Below, piece by piece: positions 26,043 through 34,665 of a stretch of DNA of 56,441 bases. Every line of letters starts with the position of its first letter. Within the stretch, counting starts at the first letter, position 1. Under the pieces are notes generated by a model that had not been told where the DNA came from, searched no databases, and saw only the letters and a program-made list of their open reading frames with translations. The position numbers were made by a program, and so were the translations under genes. This DNA is from Chloroflexota bacterium (GTDB lineage Bacteria > Chloroflexota > UBA11872 > VXOZ01): the NCBI GenBank assembly GCA_026710945.1, contig JAPOQA010000001.1, positions 1 through 56,441 of the forward strand, written 5' to 3'.

Positions 26043-26267
26043 CTACTCTCCACCAGGCTGCGGTGTGGGGTCGGGCACCTCGCGAATGATGCGCTTGATC
26101 TCTTCGTCAAGATCGTCGGTTTCGGTTTTCTCCGGCGCCTCAGTGGGCGTTTCCGTGGGCGCCTCGGTGCCTGCCTTGAAAGAACGCGGGCCACCCCGCA
26201 GCAACCCCTGCCACGCTGTAGTGTTGGAGAGTTCTTTCTGAAATCCATTCCCAGCATACCACGTCAC
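26043..26267 (-). CDS. pup: Prokaryotic ubiquitin-like protein Pup (C-terminal Gly-Gly-Glu)
   Basis: A 74-residue Pup. The middle ETDDLDEEIKRIIREV (49-64) aligns with the ETDDLLDEIDDVLEE helix of mycobacterial Pup, and the protein ends PGGE, a Gly-Gly-Glu that would need no deamidation before ligation. A Thr/Pro/Glu-rich linker (TEAPTETPTEAPEK, 34-47) precedes the helix. The N-terminus (MTWYAGNGFQKELSNTTAWQ) is unlike mycobacterial Pup. The start is GTG at 26267, overlapping the dop stop by four bases (GTGA), with a perfect AAGGAGG six bases upstream inside dop. A longer in-frame reading to 26360 lies within dop and is not credible. It sits between dop and pafA on the same strand, as in classical pup loci. 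No other Pup-like frame is present. Confidence 0.9.
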   Translation of the reverse strand: MTWYAGNGFQKELSNTTAWQGLLRGGPRSFKAGTEAPTETPTEAPEKTETDDLDEEIKRIIREVPDPTPQPGGE

Positions 26268-27778
26268 GAGTCGCCTCCTTGTTGCACTGCTCGGCGGAGT
26301 TCTTCGATTGTTTGACACCCATCCACCAATTCTTGCTGTCTCTCCACTGTGGCTCCCCACAGTTCATTCAGAGATAGAGTGAAGGGCGCTCCGTTGTGCC
26401 CAAAGGTGACGGATCCCCACTCCATTTCCGTAATGTACGGCGCGAACTTGGCGAGGCAAGCTGCGCGCACCGTGGCACGCGTGCCTGCGGGGGCTGCGGT
26501 CTCCGCGCGGTCGATGTCCGCATCCGTCACAATGCGCTGCATCCGTCCGGCACGGGTCAGCATGTGGTAGAGGCTCACCGCAGGGTCCACCATGTGGTAC
26601 GCGAGATCAAGCCGCAGCACCGCCGGGTCATCCCAGTTGACGGCGTCTTCACCGCTGATCTGGGCGAAGAGCGCGAGCTTTGCCACCCAATCCAGACGGT
26701 CGCGCAGGCGCGTGGGGTTCGCATCCAGCAGATCAAGCACGGTTCCCCACTCATCCAGCACCCAATCGGTCTCGTCATCGCGATGGCGGTATCGTTGCGC
26801 CGCTTCCCAATAGAGGCGCTGGATGTCAATGGCGCGCAGTGTAGAACCGTCGGCCATTGCAAGGGGCTGCTGCAATTTGAGATCGCGGGAGACCGTTTGG
26901 AGTGCCTGCACAGGGTGTCGGAGTTGCACCCGTGGCGCAAGACCTTCCTCGACCAGATCGAGCATCAAGGCCGTGGCGCCGACGCGCAATGCCGTGGCGA
27001 ATTCGGAGCAATTGGCATCGCCAATGATAACGTGCAACCGGCGGTACTTCTGGGGGTTGGCATGCGGTTCGTCCCGCGTATTGAAGATCGGGCGCTGTGT
27101 AGTAGTGTTGATGCCAACTTCGGTCTCAAAGAAGTCCGCCCGCTGGCTAATTTGAAAACCGCCGGTGCGGCTCGTTGCCGTCTCATACGCCGCTTTCCCC
27201 GCGCCCGCATAAATCTGACGGGTGACGAAAAAGGGGATGCAGGCTGAAATCAGGTAGTCTAAAGACACGCTGCGGCTCACAAGATAATTTTCGTGGCAGC
27301 CGTAACTCCTACCGTGATAGTCTGAGTTGTTCTTGACGAGGCGCACGCCGTTCTCTGGTCCGACGGCGGCGTTGCGGGCCTGTTGGGCACGGAAGACCAC
27401 ACGCTCGCCGGCCCTGTCTTGGGCTACGAGATCATGCAGCGAGAGACACGCATCGGTGCAGTATTCGGGATGATTGTGGTCGTTGTAGAGACGCGCGCCA
27501 TTGGCAAGCACGGTATCGGCGAGGAGGTCCTGTCGGCTGAGATGCCTGCTCTTGGCAGTGTTGCCGCGCAGGTCGTGCGGGTCTTGGTCCAAGCGTTTAA
27601 CTCGTTTGCCGCGCAGGTCTACGCGCGGGTTTTCCGCCGTGTAGTCCCACCCGCGGAAACAGTCCGCCAGCGGCGCGCTGCGCACGAGCATGGCCGCCTC
27701 GTAGGCGAAATCCACGGTTTCCGCGGCGTTGGCGCAGAGCATGCCGTACTCGGTCTCAATTCCCACCGGGCGATTCAT
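26264..27778 (-). CDS. dop: Pup deamidase/depupylase Dop
   Basis: A 504-residue Dop, the same length as the mycobacterial enzyme. It begins GIETEYG (6-12); the Dop-loop region follows (about 49-90, RVDLRGKRVKRLDQDPHDLR and more), then NGARLYNDHNHPEYCTDAC with the catalytic Asp100, LVKNNSDYHGRSYGCHENYL, FNTRDEPHANPQKYRRLHVI and IGDANCSEFATALRVG. These match Dop rather than PafA. Because Pup here already ends in Glu, deamidation is not required and the likely role is depupylation. It heads the dop-pup-pafA set on the minus strand; upstream lie only repeats, so the promoter is in 27779-27900. Confidence 0.93.
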   Translation of the reverse strand: MNRPVGIETEYGMLCANAAETVDFAYEAAMLVRSAPLADCFRGWDYTAENPRVDLRGKRVKRLDQDPHDLRGNTAKSRHLSRQDLLADTVLANGARLYNDHNHPEYCTDACLSLHDLVAQDRAGERVVFRAQQARNAAVGPENGVRLVKNNSDYHGRSYGCHENYLVSRSVSLDYLISACIPFFVTRQIYAGAGKAAYETATSRTGGFQISQRADFFETEVGINTTTQRPIFNTRDEPHANPQKYRRLHVIIGDANCSEFATALRVGATALMLDLVEEGLAPRVQLRHPVQALQTVSRDLKLQQPLAMADGSTLRAIDIQRLYWEAAQRYRHRDDETDWVLDEWGTVLDLLDANPTRLRDRLDWVAKLALFAQISGEDAVNWDDPAVLRLDLAYHMVDPAVSLYHMLTRAGRMQRIVTDADIDRAETAAPAGTRATVRAACLAKFAPYITEMEWGSVTFGHNGAPFTLSLNELWGATVERQQELVDGCQTIEELRRAVQQGGDS

Positions 27779-28631
27779 GTGTCTATCCTGACTTTGCGAT
27801 TGTAGAATCTAGTATAGCAAGCCGCAGCGCGATTGGACGCCGCGTCCGCGAGACCGTCGCGTCCGCGGAGTCGCCGCACGTCGAGAGGGATTTACACAAC
27901 GTGCTCAGGATTGAGACACACAGAAATGTAGCGCGGGGGCTTGTCCCCATACCGGAAATCGTTCTGGCCTTGTAGCGCGGGGGCTTGTCCCCCGCTGGCC
28001 TGGCACGTGTTACCCAAACGGGCTGCTTTTGGTCGGTCGAGCAACTCGCGTGCCCCGTGCAGGTTGCAGACCCGCACCTACCGGAGATCGCTCCGGCCTT
28101 GTAGCGCGGGGGCTTGTCCCCCGCTGGCTTGGCACGTGCTACCCAAATGGGCTGACTAGGGTCGGTCGAGCAACTCGCGCGCCCCGTGCAGGTTGCAAAC
28201 CTGCACCTACCGGAAATCACTCCGGCCTTGTAGCGCGGGGGCTTGTCCCCCGCCGGCTTGGCGCGTGGTACCCAAATGGGCTGCTTTTGGTCGGCAGAGC
28301 AACTCCCGCACCCCGTGCAGGTTGCAAACCCGCACCTACCGGAAATCGCTCCGGCCTTGTAGCGCGGGGGCTTGTCCCCCGCTCGCTTGGCGCGTGGTAC
28401 CCAAATGGGCTGACTAGGGTCGGTCGAGCAACTCGCGCGCCATGTGCAGGTTACAAACCTGCACCTACCGGAAACCGCTCCGGCCTTGTAGCGCGGGGGC
28501 TTGTCCCCCGCTGGCTTGGCGCGTGGCACCCAAATGGGCTGCTCTTGGTAGGTCGAGCAACTCGCGCGCCCCGTGCAGGTTGCAAACCTGCACCTACCGG
28601 CGATTGCTCTGGGCAAAAACGCGTTGCCGGC
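27779..28631. repeat. Array of five 129-bp tandem repeats
   Basis: Units begin (TGTAGCGCGGGGG) at 27971, 28100, 28229, 28358 and 28487, an exact 129-base period, to about 28615. A truncated start also occurs at 27926. Each unit has two palindromes: GCGGGGGCTTGTCCCCCGC, and GTGCAGGTTGCAAACCTGCAC (9-bp stem). Odd units carry GGCTGCTTTTGGTCGG (CTCTTGGTAGG in the fifth), even units GGCTGACTAGGGTCGG, so the array alternates as a 258-base higher-order repeat. Because 129 is a multiple of three, long open frames cross it on both strands (277 and 508 codons) with no family likeness; they are artefacts of periodicity. The first 190 bases (27779-27970) are otherwise plain sequence that would include the dop promoter. 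Confidence 0.9.
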
Positions 28632-29516
28632 TTAGCGGGGATCCTGCGGGCCGATGTCGCCTTCCGCCAGGATGCCGTAGAGTTCCGGTCGGCGGAAGCG
28701 GGGATGGAAGACGCCTTGCGAGCGGCGCTCGGCGAGGAGTTGCTTATCGAGGTCGGCAGTGACCATCACTTCGTCATCGGCGTCATCCGGCGAGGCCGCC
28801 ACCAGTTGTCCCAGGGGATTGTAAACCACGACCATGGGATTACTGTAGTGCGCGCTCCCGCCGGTTGGCGGCGGCCCACAGGCGTTGATCGCGACGAGAA
28901 AGACCCCGTTATCGATGGCGCGCGCGGGAAACGTGCGGCCGGCGTAGTCTTTCCAGGCGCGGTTGCGGCTGGCGTGGTCCGGCGGCTCGCCCCAGTCACC
29001 GACCGACCAGACGTAGGGTGCCAGAATGACCTCAGCCCCTTGCAACGCCACCATGCGGCTCGACTCCGGCAGCCAGTTGTCGAAGCAGATGTTCACGCCA
29101 ACTTTGGCGACACCAATGTCGATTACGGGGGGAGTGCCGCCGCCGCGCCAGTAACCCACCTCCGCCGGTGGGATGTGTATCTTGCGCGACTTGCCAATGT
29201 ACCCATCAGAACCCACGATCACGTAGGTGTTATACACAATATCGCAGTCGTTTTCGGCAATGCCGGCGGCGAGCATGACGTTGTGCTCCCGCGCCAGGTC
29301 TACGAGCGCCTGCGTGGAAGGTCCCGGCACCGGCTCGGACGCTTCCCAGATTGCCGGTGTGATCGAATAGCCGCTCAGACCAAGTTCCGGAAAGCAGATG
29401 AGATCGGGATTCTCCGCCTTGGCCCGCACGACCCACGCGGCGTGATGATCAAGGTTCTCCCGCGGCGACGCCGGGCGGCTGCACAAGGAGACTGCCGTGA
29501 CACGAAAGCTATCCAT
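28632..29516 (-). CDS. Carbon-nitrogen hydrolase (nitrilase superfamily)
   Basis: A 294-residue CN-hydrolase. The catalytic triad is visible: Glu in ICFPELGLSGYS (about residue 44), Lys in IGKSRKIHIPP, and Cys in VGVNICFDNWLPE. The family amidases and N-carbamoylases act on non-peptide C-N bonds; the substrate cannot be identified. The start at 29516 has a weak AGCTTTCG-type upstream. It abuts the repeat array downstream and has no operon partner. Confidence 0.92.
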   Translation of the reverse strand: MDSFRVTAVSLCSRPASPRENLDHHAAWVVRAKAENPDLICFPELGLSGYSITPAIWEASEPVPGPSTQALVDLAREHNVMLAAGIAENDCDIVYNTYVIVGSDGYIGKSRKIHIPPAEVGYWRGGGTPPVIDIGVAKVGVNICFDNWLPESSRMVALQGAEVILAPYVWSVGDWGEPPDHASRNRAWKDYAGRTFPARAIDNGVFLVAINACGPPPTGGSAHYSNPMVVVYNPLGQLVAASPDDADDEVMVTADLDKQLLAERRSQGVFHPRFRRPELYGILAEGDIGPQDPR

Positions 29517-29873
29517 AGGAAGCTGTATCTGGCGAGTTGTAATGCAATGGCATAAAATTTGTCTTCCTCAAAGGAGCGAGATTTGAGCACATCCGCACAT
29601 AGCGTGCCACACTACCACTCCGATTGCAGTATTAGGATCAGACCTGGTAAGGCATAGACTTACCACTTGACCTCAGCGCTTAAGAGCCACATTGATTATC
29701 CATCGGCTCACACATCCGCGCCATGGGCGAGTTTCCATATCCATGCCTCATTGCAGCGAAAAGCACAGCAGCCTCGGCGCACGTAGGGCAACATCTGACT
29801 GGGAGCAGGGACTAGTGACCAAGTTCACAGGGGCACAATACCGGAGAGCCAGAAAAAGAAGCACCTTTTGGGC
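29517..29873. other. Gene-free spacer
   Basis: No supported gene and no repeat recognised. Base composition shifts to AT-richer sequence here and stays so through the AAA/PIN pair to about 31.9 kb. An open frame at 29692-29922 plus lacks family features and overlaps the 3' end of the PIN-like gene. Confidence 0.4.
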
Positions 29874-30371
29874 TCATTCTCCCATTAGTTCTGGGCAAAC
29901 AAAGTCCACTTCGACACCGTGATCTTGGAGCGCTACACGGTGAAGCCACCAGTCCGTATCTGAAGCGTTTAGAATCTTCGGATCGGTCCCACTGGCAACA
30001 GCTACGGCAACAAACTTTCGATCATCCTGATCAAAAGAAAACAGTCTTGGGTCAGTTGGAAATTCCACAAATCCACGTTCTGCGTGAGGACTTATGTATA
30101 TTCTGCGGCAGTGTTTTGGATTCGCCTGGTTCTCGAAGAGCCACTTGAAAAATGAATCTCCAAGCCCAGGTTGACCTGATGGGTGAAGGTTTCTACGGTA
30201 TTCGTCCAGAATTAGGTTCTCGTAATCTAGCAAGAGGATGCACTCTCTGCGCAGTTTGCTTAACCTGGCAATACACTCACTGACGCACTCTTGATCTGCT
30301 TGCTCAGCTTTCCCGTTAGCAACGACGGCGACATTTGTATCCATTACAAAGTCCAACTTCCGCATACTCAA
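29874..30371 (-). CDS. PIN-like putative nuclease, partner of AAA ATPase
   Basis: A 165-residue protein with a PIN-type layout: MDTNVAVVANG near the N-terminus (Asp11), LDYENLILDEY (acidic Glu57), FDQDDRKFVAVA (Asp114/116/117) and LNASDTDWWLH (Asp138/140). These acidic clusters sit in the order of the four metal-binding acids of PIN RNases. I do not recognise a named family. Its ATG at 30371 overlaps the AAA gene stop by four bases (ATGA), so the two are coupled. Composition is AT-richer than nearby genes, suggesting transfer. It may be the effector of a two-gene defence or toxin-antitoxin-like module. Confidence 0.75.
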   Translation of the reverse strand: MSMRKLDFVMDTNVAVVANGKAEQADQECVSECIARLSKLRRECILLLDYENLILDEYRRNLHPSGQPGLGDSFFKWLFENQANPKHCRRIYISPHAERGFVEFPTDPRLFSFDQDDRKFVAVAVASGTDPKILNASDTDWWLHRVALQDHGVEVDFVCPELMGE

Positions 30372-31729
30372 TGAGCCAGTCCCTGTCTCTTGATAGCAGC
30401 ATTGCTCATTGCTGCCATCTCACCAAATTGGTCGCCAAAGAAATCCTCTGGCCAATTTGAAATATTCCCAAATTTGTCTAGTTCGAGTTCGCTCAAATTC
30501 GAGGTCCCATCGCCGTCTGTCGAGCAAAAATACAAACGCACCCTCTCTTGATCAATCTCTCCTTCAGCAATTCGACGCTGCAGTCTGCGGAGCAAGTGCT
30601 CGCTGTGACTCTCAAACAAGATTTGCGTCCTTCGTTCATTCCAAGCGTCTATGAATACATCGGCAAGCTCAGCCTGAGTCGATGGATGCAAATGAATGTC
30701 TGGCTGCTCTAGGATCACCGTTGACCCTTCGCGTACGAAAAAGCACTGCACTAACACGGGTAATATCTGCGATACGCCAAACCCAATGTCGGTGAGAAAG
30801 ACTTCTGGCGAACTAGAGGTCTTGCGAACCTTTACTTCAAAGAGCCGTTTACCCTCACCTAGCGGCTCAACTTGAAAGTCATGAACAATTCCAAGACGCT
30901 TGAGCCACTGTGCGACATACTTCTCTACGGTGAGGTGCGCTTCACCCAATCTTTCGAAATTCCCATCGCGAGTTGACAACATCGACTCAATTGCAAACTC
31001 GCCACCGGAGCCAACCCCTGAGGGCTGGGCACCCGACCACTGATAGATGCGCCTTGGATATATGCGAAAAGGGCCAACGTATCGCAAATCCTGGAGTTGC
31101 CTTGTTAGCTCATACCTAAGGCCAAATATGAAGCTACGGTCAGCGAACAGGTCTTCAGCCTGATATGGAAACTCACAAAACTTCGACTGGCGTGAATAAC
31201 GATCAGGAGTCCAAGTAGACTCTGCTAGATCAAGATTCTTGCCCCTCTCGTACACTCTATATGCAAACTCACCATCTTTTTTTTTCATGCCGAACGATCG
31301 ACTGTCGGCTAACTGATATTCCATTTCCTCCAACAACAGCGATCTCTTGGAGTCGATTGTATTCTCTCTTACTTCAACACTAAACCCAATCTCTTCTCCC
31401 TCACTTACAAACCCACCTTTGTAAACATCGGGTACCCTAATTCTTTCCTTAGATTTCCACTTGAGAGATATCTTTAGGGCTCTAGTCGTGTCGTGTTCAT
31501 GTATGACACTATCAAAGTCGCCGAGGTCCACAAGTGTATTCTCATCGCCAAAGTGAAATACAATACCTTGGTCAGGAGCATCGACTGTCTGTTTCATAAG
31601 TAGCAAACTTTGGATGAGACTAGACTTACCAGAACTGTTGGAGCCAAAAAAACCGGTTATCGGCTTAAGCGTTACATCTCCAGTGCTCTCCCAGGGTTTA
31701 AAGTTCTCCAGCCGCATGTTTGTCAACAT
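30368..31729 (-). CDS. AAA/ABC-type ATPase with DUF3696 C-terminus (OLD/RecF-like)
   Basis: A 453-residue ATPase. The N-terminus has LENFKPW..GDVTLKPITGFFG and the Walker A SNSSGKSSLIQSLLLMKQT (29-47); the C-terminal half has Walker B in VILEQPDIHLHPSTQAELAD, followed by the H-loop in ILFESHSEHLLRRLQRRI. This is the pattern of DUF3696-containing AAA_15/AAA_21 proteins, close to ABC-type sensor ATPases found in phage defence operons. The last part (EGEIDQERVRLYFC to SAMSNAAIKRQG) is the DUF3696-like tail. It overlaps the PIN-like gene by four bases. No nuclease (Toprim) domain is evident in the ATPase itself, so the PIN protein would supply it. Confidence 0.85.
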   Translation of the reverse strand: MLTNMRLENFKPWESTGDVTLKPITGFFGSNSSGKSSLIQSLLLMKQTVDAPDQGIVFHFGDENTLVDLGDFDSVIHEHDTTRALKISLKWKSKERIRVPDVYKGGFVSEGEEIGFSVEVRENTIDSKRSLLLEEMEYQLADSRSFGMKKKDGEFAYRVYERGKNLDLAESTWTPDRYSRQSKFCEFPYQAEDLFADRSFIFGLRYELTRQLQDLRYVGPFRIYPRRIYQWSGAQPSGVGSGGEFAIESMLSTRDGNFERLGEAHLTVEKYVAQWLKRLGIVHDFQVEPLGEGKRLFEVKVRKTSSSPEVFLTDIGFGVSQILPVLVQCFFVREGSTVILEQPDIHLHPSTQAELADVFIDAWNERRTQILFESHSEHLLRRLQRRIAEGEIDQERVRLYFCSTDGDGTSNLSELELDKFGNISNWPEDFFGDQFGEMAAMSNAAIKRQGLAH

Positions 31730-31932
31730 CTGAAATTACTCTGCTAGTAAGTTCACAAGACAAGGTCGCCCCAAGACGAACACTAACACCTGACGGGCTA
31801 CCTAGCAAATTTGAACTCGATGTCTTACTGCGTGACTCTTGACCACATACCCCCTACTTGCGGGATTGACGGGAAGCTGCTAAATTACATAACAATATGG
31901 GCATCGTACGCATTCTCAGAGAGGAGCATGCT

Positions 31933-33144
31933 ATGCGACTTCTAGACTGGAAAAGAACTATTCTGCTGGCGGCACTGGCGCTGCTGGCGTCGCTCGTGAT
32001 TGCCTGCGGCGGGGATGCCGCTCCTGACGAAGAGAAGGACATGGCAGCGGCGGAATTACCGCCCTTCAAGGTTGGCGTGATGGAGTCGCTCACTGGACCG
32101 GGCGAGACCTATGGCAGCGTGGCGGTGCAAGCCAAGCAGATGGCCGTGGATGAGATTAACGCGGCGGGCGGCATAAACGGCCGCATGCTGGAGCTCATAG
32201 TCGAGGACTCCAAGTGCTCGGCCCAAGACGCCATTACTGCCTACAATAAGCTTACCGACGTGGACGGCGTCAAGATTATTCTGGGAACGTCTTGCAGCGG
32301 CGCAATGCTGGGGGCGGCCCCTCTGGCGGAAGCCGATGGAGTAATCCTCTTTTCCGGCTTGGCGACGAATCCGGATATTGCCAATGCTGGCGACTACATC
32401 TTCCGCACGTCGATCAGCGATGCCCTATTGGGCGTTGACGTTGGCAACACCATGTGGGCGGACGGTGTGCGCAACCTGGCGACCATCTCCGAGACCACCG
32501 ACTACGCCGAGGGTGTGCGCCGTACCTCCGTGGCGCAATTCGAAAAGCGCGGCGGCACGGTGGTGGCGGAGGAACGCTATGGTTCCGATACCACTGACTT
32601 CAGGACCCAGCTCACAAAGCTGATTGGCGAAAGCCCGGACGCGCTGCTGATTGCCGCGCAGTCTGAGTTCACCGGCGGCACCATCATCAAGCAGGTGCGC
32701 GAGTTGGGCTTTGAAGGGCAGATATATTCCGACATCGTACCGGTTGGCGCCACGGCACTTGAAATCGCCGGCGATGCCGCTGCCGGCGCCAAGGCCATCT
32801 TGGCGGATATTTCTCCGAATAACGCCAAAGGCCAGGAAGTGCTGGCCAATTTCCGGGCGCGGTATGACTATGTCACGCTGGCCTGGTTCTTGGGCTCGGC
32901 CTATGACGATGTCTACATCACGGCCGAATGCCTCAAGCAGACTGACGACGATCAGGACGCTGACGGCATGCGCGACTGCCTGTACGCCATCACTTGGTCC
33001 GGCGCTATTGGCGAGAACTACAGCTTCGATGAGAACGGCGAGGTCGTCGGCCTTACCAACGTGGTGGTGGAAGTTCTGCCCATAGCCGAGCGGACTCCGG
33101 AGAACCAGGGCTACAAGGTGCTCGGCAGCGCGCCGACTGAATAG
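31933..33144 (+). CDS. Branched-chain amino acid-type ABC substrate-binding lipoprotein (copy 1)
   Basis: A LivK-type periplasmic binding protein of about 403 residues. The lipoprotein signal ends at the lipobox SLVIAC after a hydrophobic stretch (LLAALALLASLVIAC). The mature part begins with FKVGVMESLTGPGETYGSVA and has INGRMLELIVEDSKCSAQDA, both typical of type I periplasmic-binding folds (Peripla_BP_6). ATG 31933 follows GAGAGGAG. It is followed by a close paralogue and then the permease genes, which fixes its job as the ligand receptor of an importer. The ligand (branched-chain amino acid, urea, amide or other) cannot be told. Confidence 0.93.
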   Translation: MRLLDWKRTILLAALALLASLVIACGGDAAPDEEKDMAAAELPPFKVGVMESLTGPGETYGSVAVQAKQMAVDEINAAGGINGRMLELIVEDSKCSAQDAITAYNKLTDVDGVKIILGTSCSGAMLGAAPLAEADGVILFSGLATNPDIANAGDYIFRTSISDALLGVDVGNTMWADGVRNLATISETTDYAEGVRRTSVAQFEKRGGTVVAEERYGSDTTDFRTQLTKLIGESPDALLIAAQSEFTGGTIIKQVRELGFEGQIYSDIVPVGATALEIAGDAAAGAKAILADISPNNAKGQEVLANFRARYDYVTLAWFLGSAYDDVYITAECLKQTDDDQDADGMRDCLYAITWSGAIGENYSFDENGEVVGLTNVVVEVLPIAERTPENQGYKVLGSAPTE

Positions 33145-33205
33145 GGCAGGGCATATTCCAGCACGAATTAGCTGCCCTAGCGCACGTTCAAAGAGGAATT
33201 GCGCC

Positions 33206-34411
33206 ATGCGTCAAAGACCGCCGATCCGACTTTTCTCGCTCATAGCGCTTGCGCTGCTGGCCTTGCTCGTCATCGGCTGCGGCGGCGCTGCAGTCACAGA
33301 GCAGGAAATGCCGGAGGGTGAAGAACCGCCCTTTAGGATAGGCGTGATGGAGTCGCTCACCGGCCCCGGCGAGACGTACGGCAACGTGGCGATCCGCGCC
33401 AAGCAGATGGCCGTGGACGAAATCAACGCCGCGGGCGGCGTTGACGGCCGCTTGCTTGAACTCGTTGTGGAAGACTCCCAGTGCAGCGCCAAGGAAGCGG
33501 TCGCCGCGTACCGCAAGCTGACCGACGTCGACGGTGTGAAGATTATCCTTGGCACCTCCTGCAGCGGCGCCATGCTCGGGGTCGCCCCGCTGGCGGAGGC
33601 CGACGGGGTCATCCTGTTCTCGGGGCTGGCGAGCAACCCGGACATCGCCAACGCAGGCGACTACATCTTTCGCACCCAAATCAGCGACGTTGAGGTCGGC
33701 ATCGGCACCGGGAACCTGATGTGGGCCGACGGCGTCCGCAAGCTGGCTACCATCACCGAAGCCACCGACTACGCCGAAGGCGTGCGCCGCACCACAGTGG
33801 CCCAGTTCACGAAACGGGGCGGACAGGTGGTGTCCCAGGAGTCGTACGCGTCCGACGTTACCGACTTTCGGACCCAATTGAGCAAACTGTTCGACGAGCA
33901 GCCGGACGCGCTGCATCTGGCGCCGCAGTCCGAGTTCGCGGCCGGTGTCATCATCAAGCAGGCGCGCGAGCTGGGCTACGCAGGCCCCATCTACGCCGAG
34001 ACGATTTCCGTGGGCACGACGGCCCTGGAGATCGCCGGCGACCACGCCACCGGGATGAAAGCTATCACGGCAGACCTGCACCCCGACAACGCCAAAGCCC
34101 AAGAGGTCTTGGCAAACTTCCGGCAACGCTACGACTACGTCACATTGCCGTGGCACCTCGGCTCCGCCTATGACAACGTGTACATTGCCGCCGAGTGTCT
34201 CAGACGAACCGGCGATGACCAAGACGCGGATGGCTTCCGCGACTGCATGTACGAAATAACCTGGAGCGGCGCGATCGGCAACGACTACAGCTTCGACGCC
34301 GACGGCGAAGTGGTGGGACTTTCCAGACTGGTCGTAGAGGTCCTGCCCGTTGCCGAAAGGACGGCGGAAAACCACGGCTACAGGGTGTTGGGGAGCGCGC
34401 CGACCGAATAG
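33206..34411 (+). CDS. Branched-chain amino acid-type ABC substrate-binding lipoprotein (copy 2)
   Basis: A 401-residue paralogue of the preceding gene, alike along its whole length (both share GVMESLTGPGETYG, KQMAVDEINAAGG, VDGVKIILGTSCSGAMLG and end LGSAPTE). The lipobox is LLVIGC. It differs in ligand-lining loops, e.g. KAITADLHPDNAKAQEVLAN versus KAILADISPNNAKGQEVLAN. Two receptors may serve one transporter with different ligands. It starts 61 bases downstream of copy 1 on the same strand, with AGAGGAATT before ATG 33206. Confidence 0.93.
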   Translation: MRQRPPIRLFSLIALALLALLVIGCGGAAVTEQEMPEGEEPPFRIGVMESLTGPGETYGNVAIRAKQMAVDEINAAGGVDGRLLELVVEDSQCSAKEAVAAYRKLTDVDGVKIILGTSCSGAMLGVAPLAEADGVILFSGLASNPDIANAGDYIFRTQISDVEVGIGTGNLMWADGVRKLATITEATDYAEGVRRTTVAQFTKRGGQVVSQESYASDVTDFRTQLSKLFDEQPDALHLAPQSEFAAGVIIKQARELGYAGPIYAETISVGTTALEIAGDHATGMKAITADLHPDNAKAQEVLANFRQRYDYVTLPWHLGSAYDNVYIAAECLRRTGDDQDADGFRDCMYEITWSGAIGNDYSFDADGEVVGLSRLVVEVLPVAERTAENHGYRVLGSAPTE

Positions 34412-34665
34412 GAGGGGCGGACACAACGTCAACCGTCCTTTGGACGTATGCTTGACCGGAAAACGCAAGTCTGCGGGCAAGCGGCCGCTTACTCACTATT
34501 CCAATTGGGTTGGCGAGCGCTGCGGACGAACTGACCAATGGATTCGACATCGTCATGGCACGCAAGGCACTCCAACGGCTTGTAAAGGAGCCTTCGGCAG
34601 AGAACGGCATGTCAGGTCCCGCGTGGCCACTACGCCTACGTATATCCTGCTGAGAGAGAACGCAC
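34412..34665. other. Spacer between binding protein and LivH gene
   Basis: 254 bases with no supported gene. The operon probably continues through it. Confidence 0.3.

Noticed and set aside
26043-26360. Long reading of the Pup gene from 26360
   Set aside because: Most of the extension lies inside dop in another frame; the GTG at 26267 has a perfect Shine-Dalgarno and the GTGA overlap.
27971-28615. Possible CRISPR array
   Set aside because: Repeats are 129 bases, contiguous, with no unique spacers and no cas genes nearby.
27783-28616. 277-codon minus-strand frame over the repeat array
   Set aside because: Same period effect; sequence is only the repeated Cys/Arg/Pro-rich unit with no family and no ribosome binding site.
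28029-29555. 508-codon plus-strand frame through the repeat array and the nitrilase gene
   Set aside because: Created by the 129-base period and by the antisense of the hydrolase gene; its sequence repeats the same 43 residues and then shadows the nitrilase.
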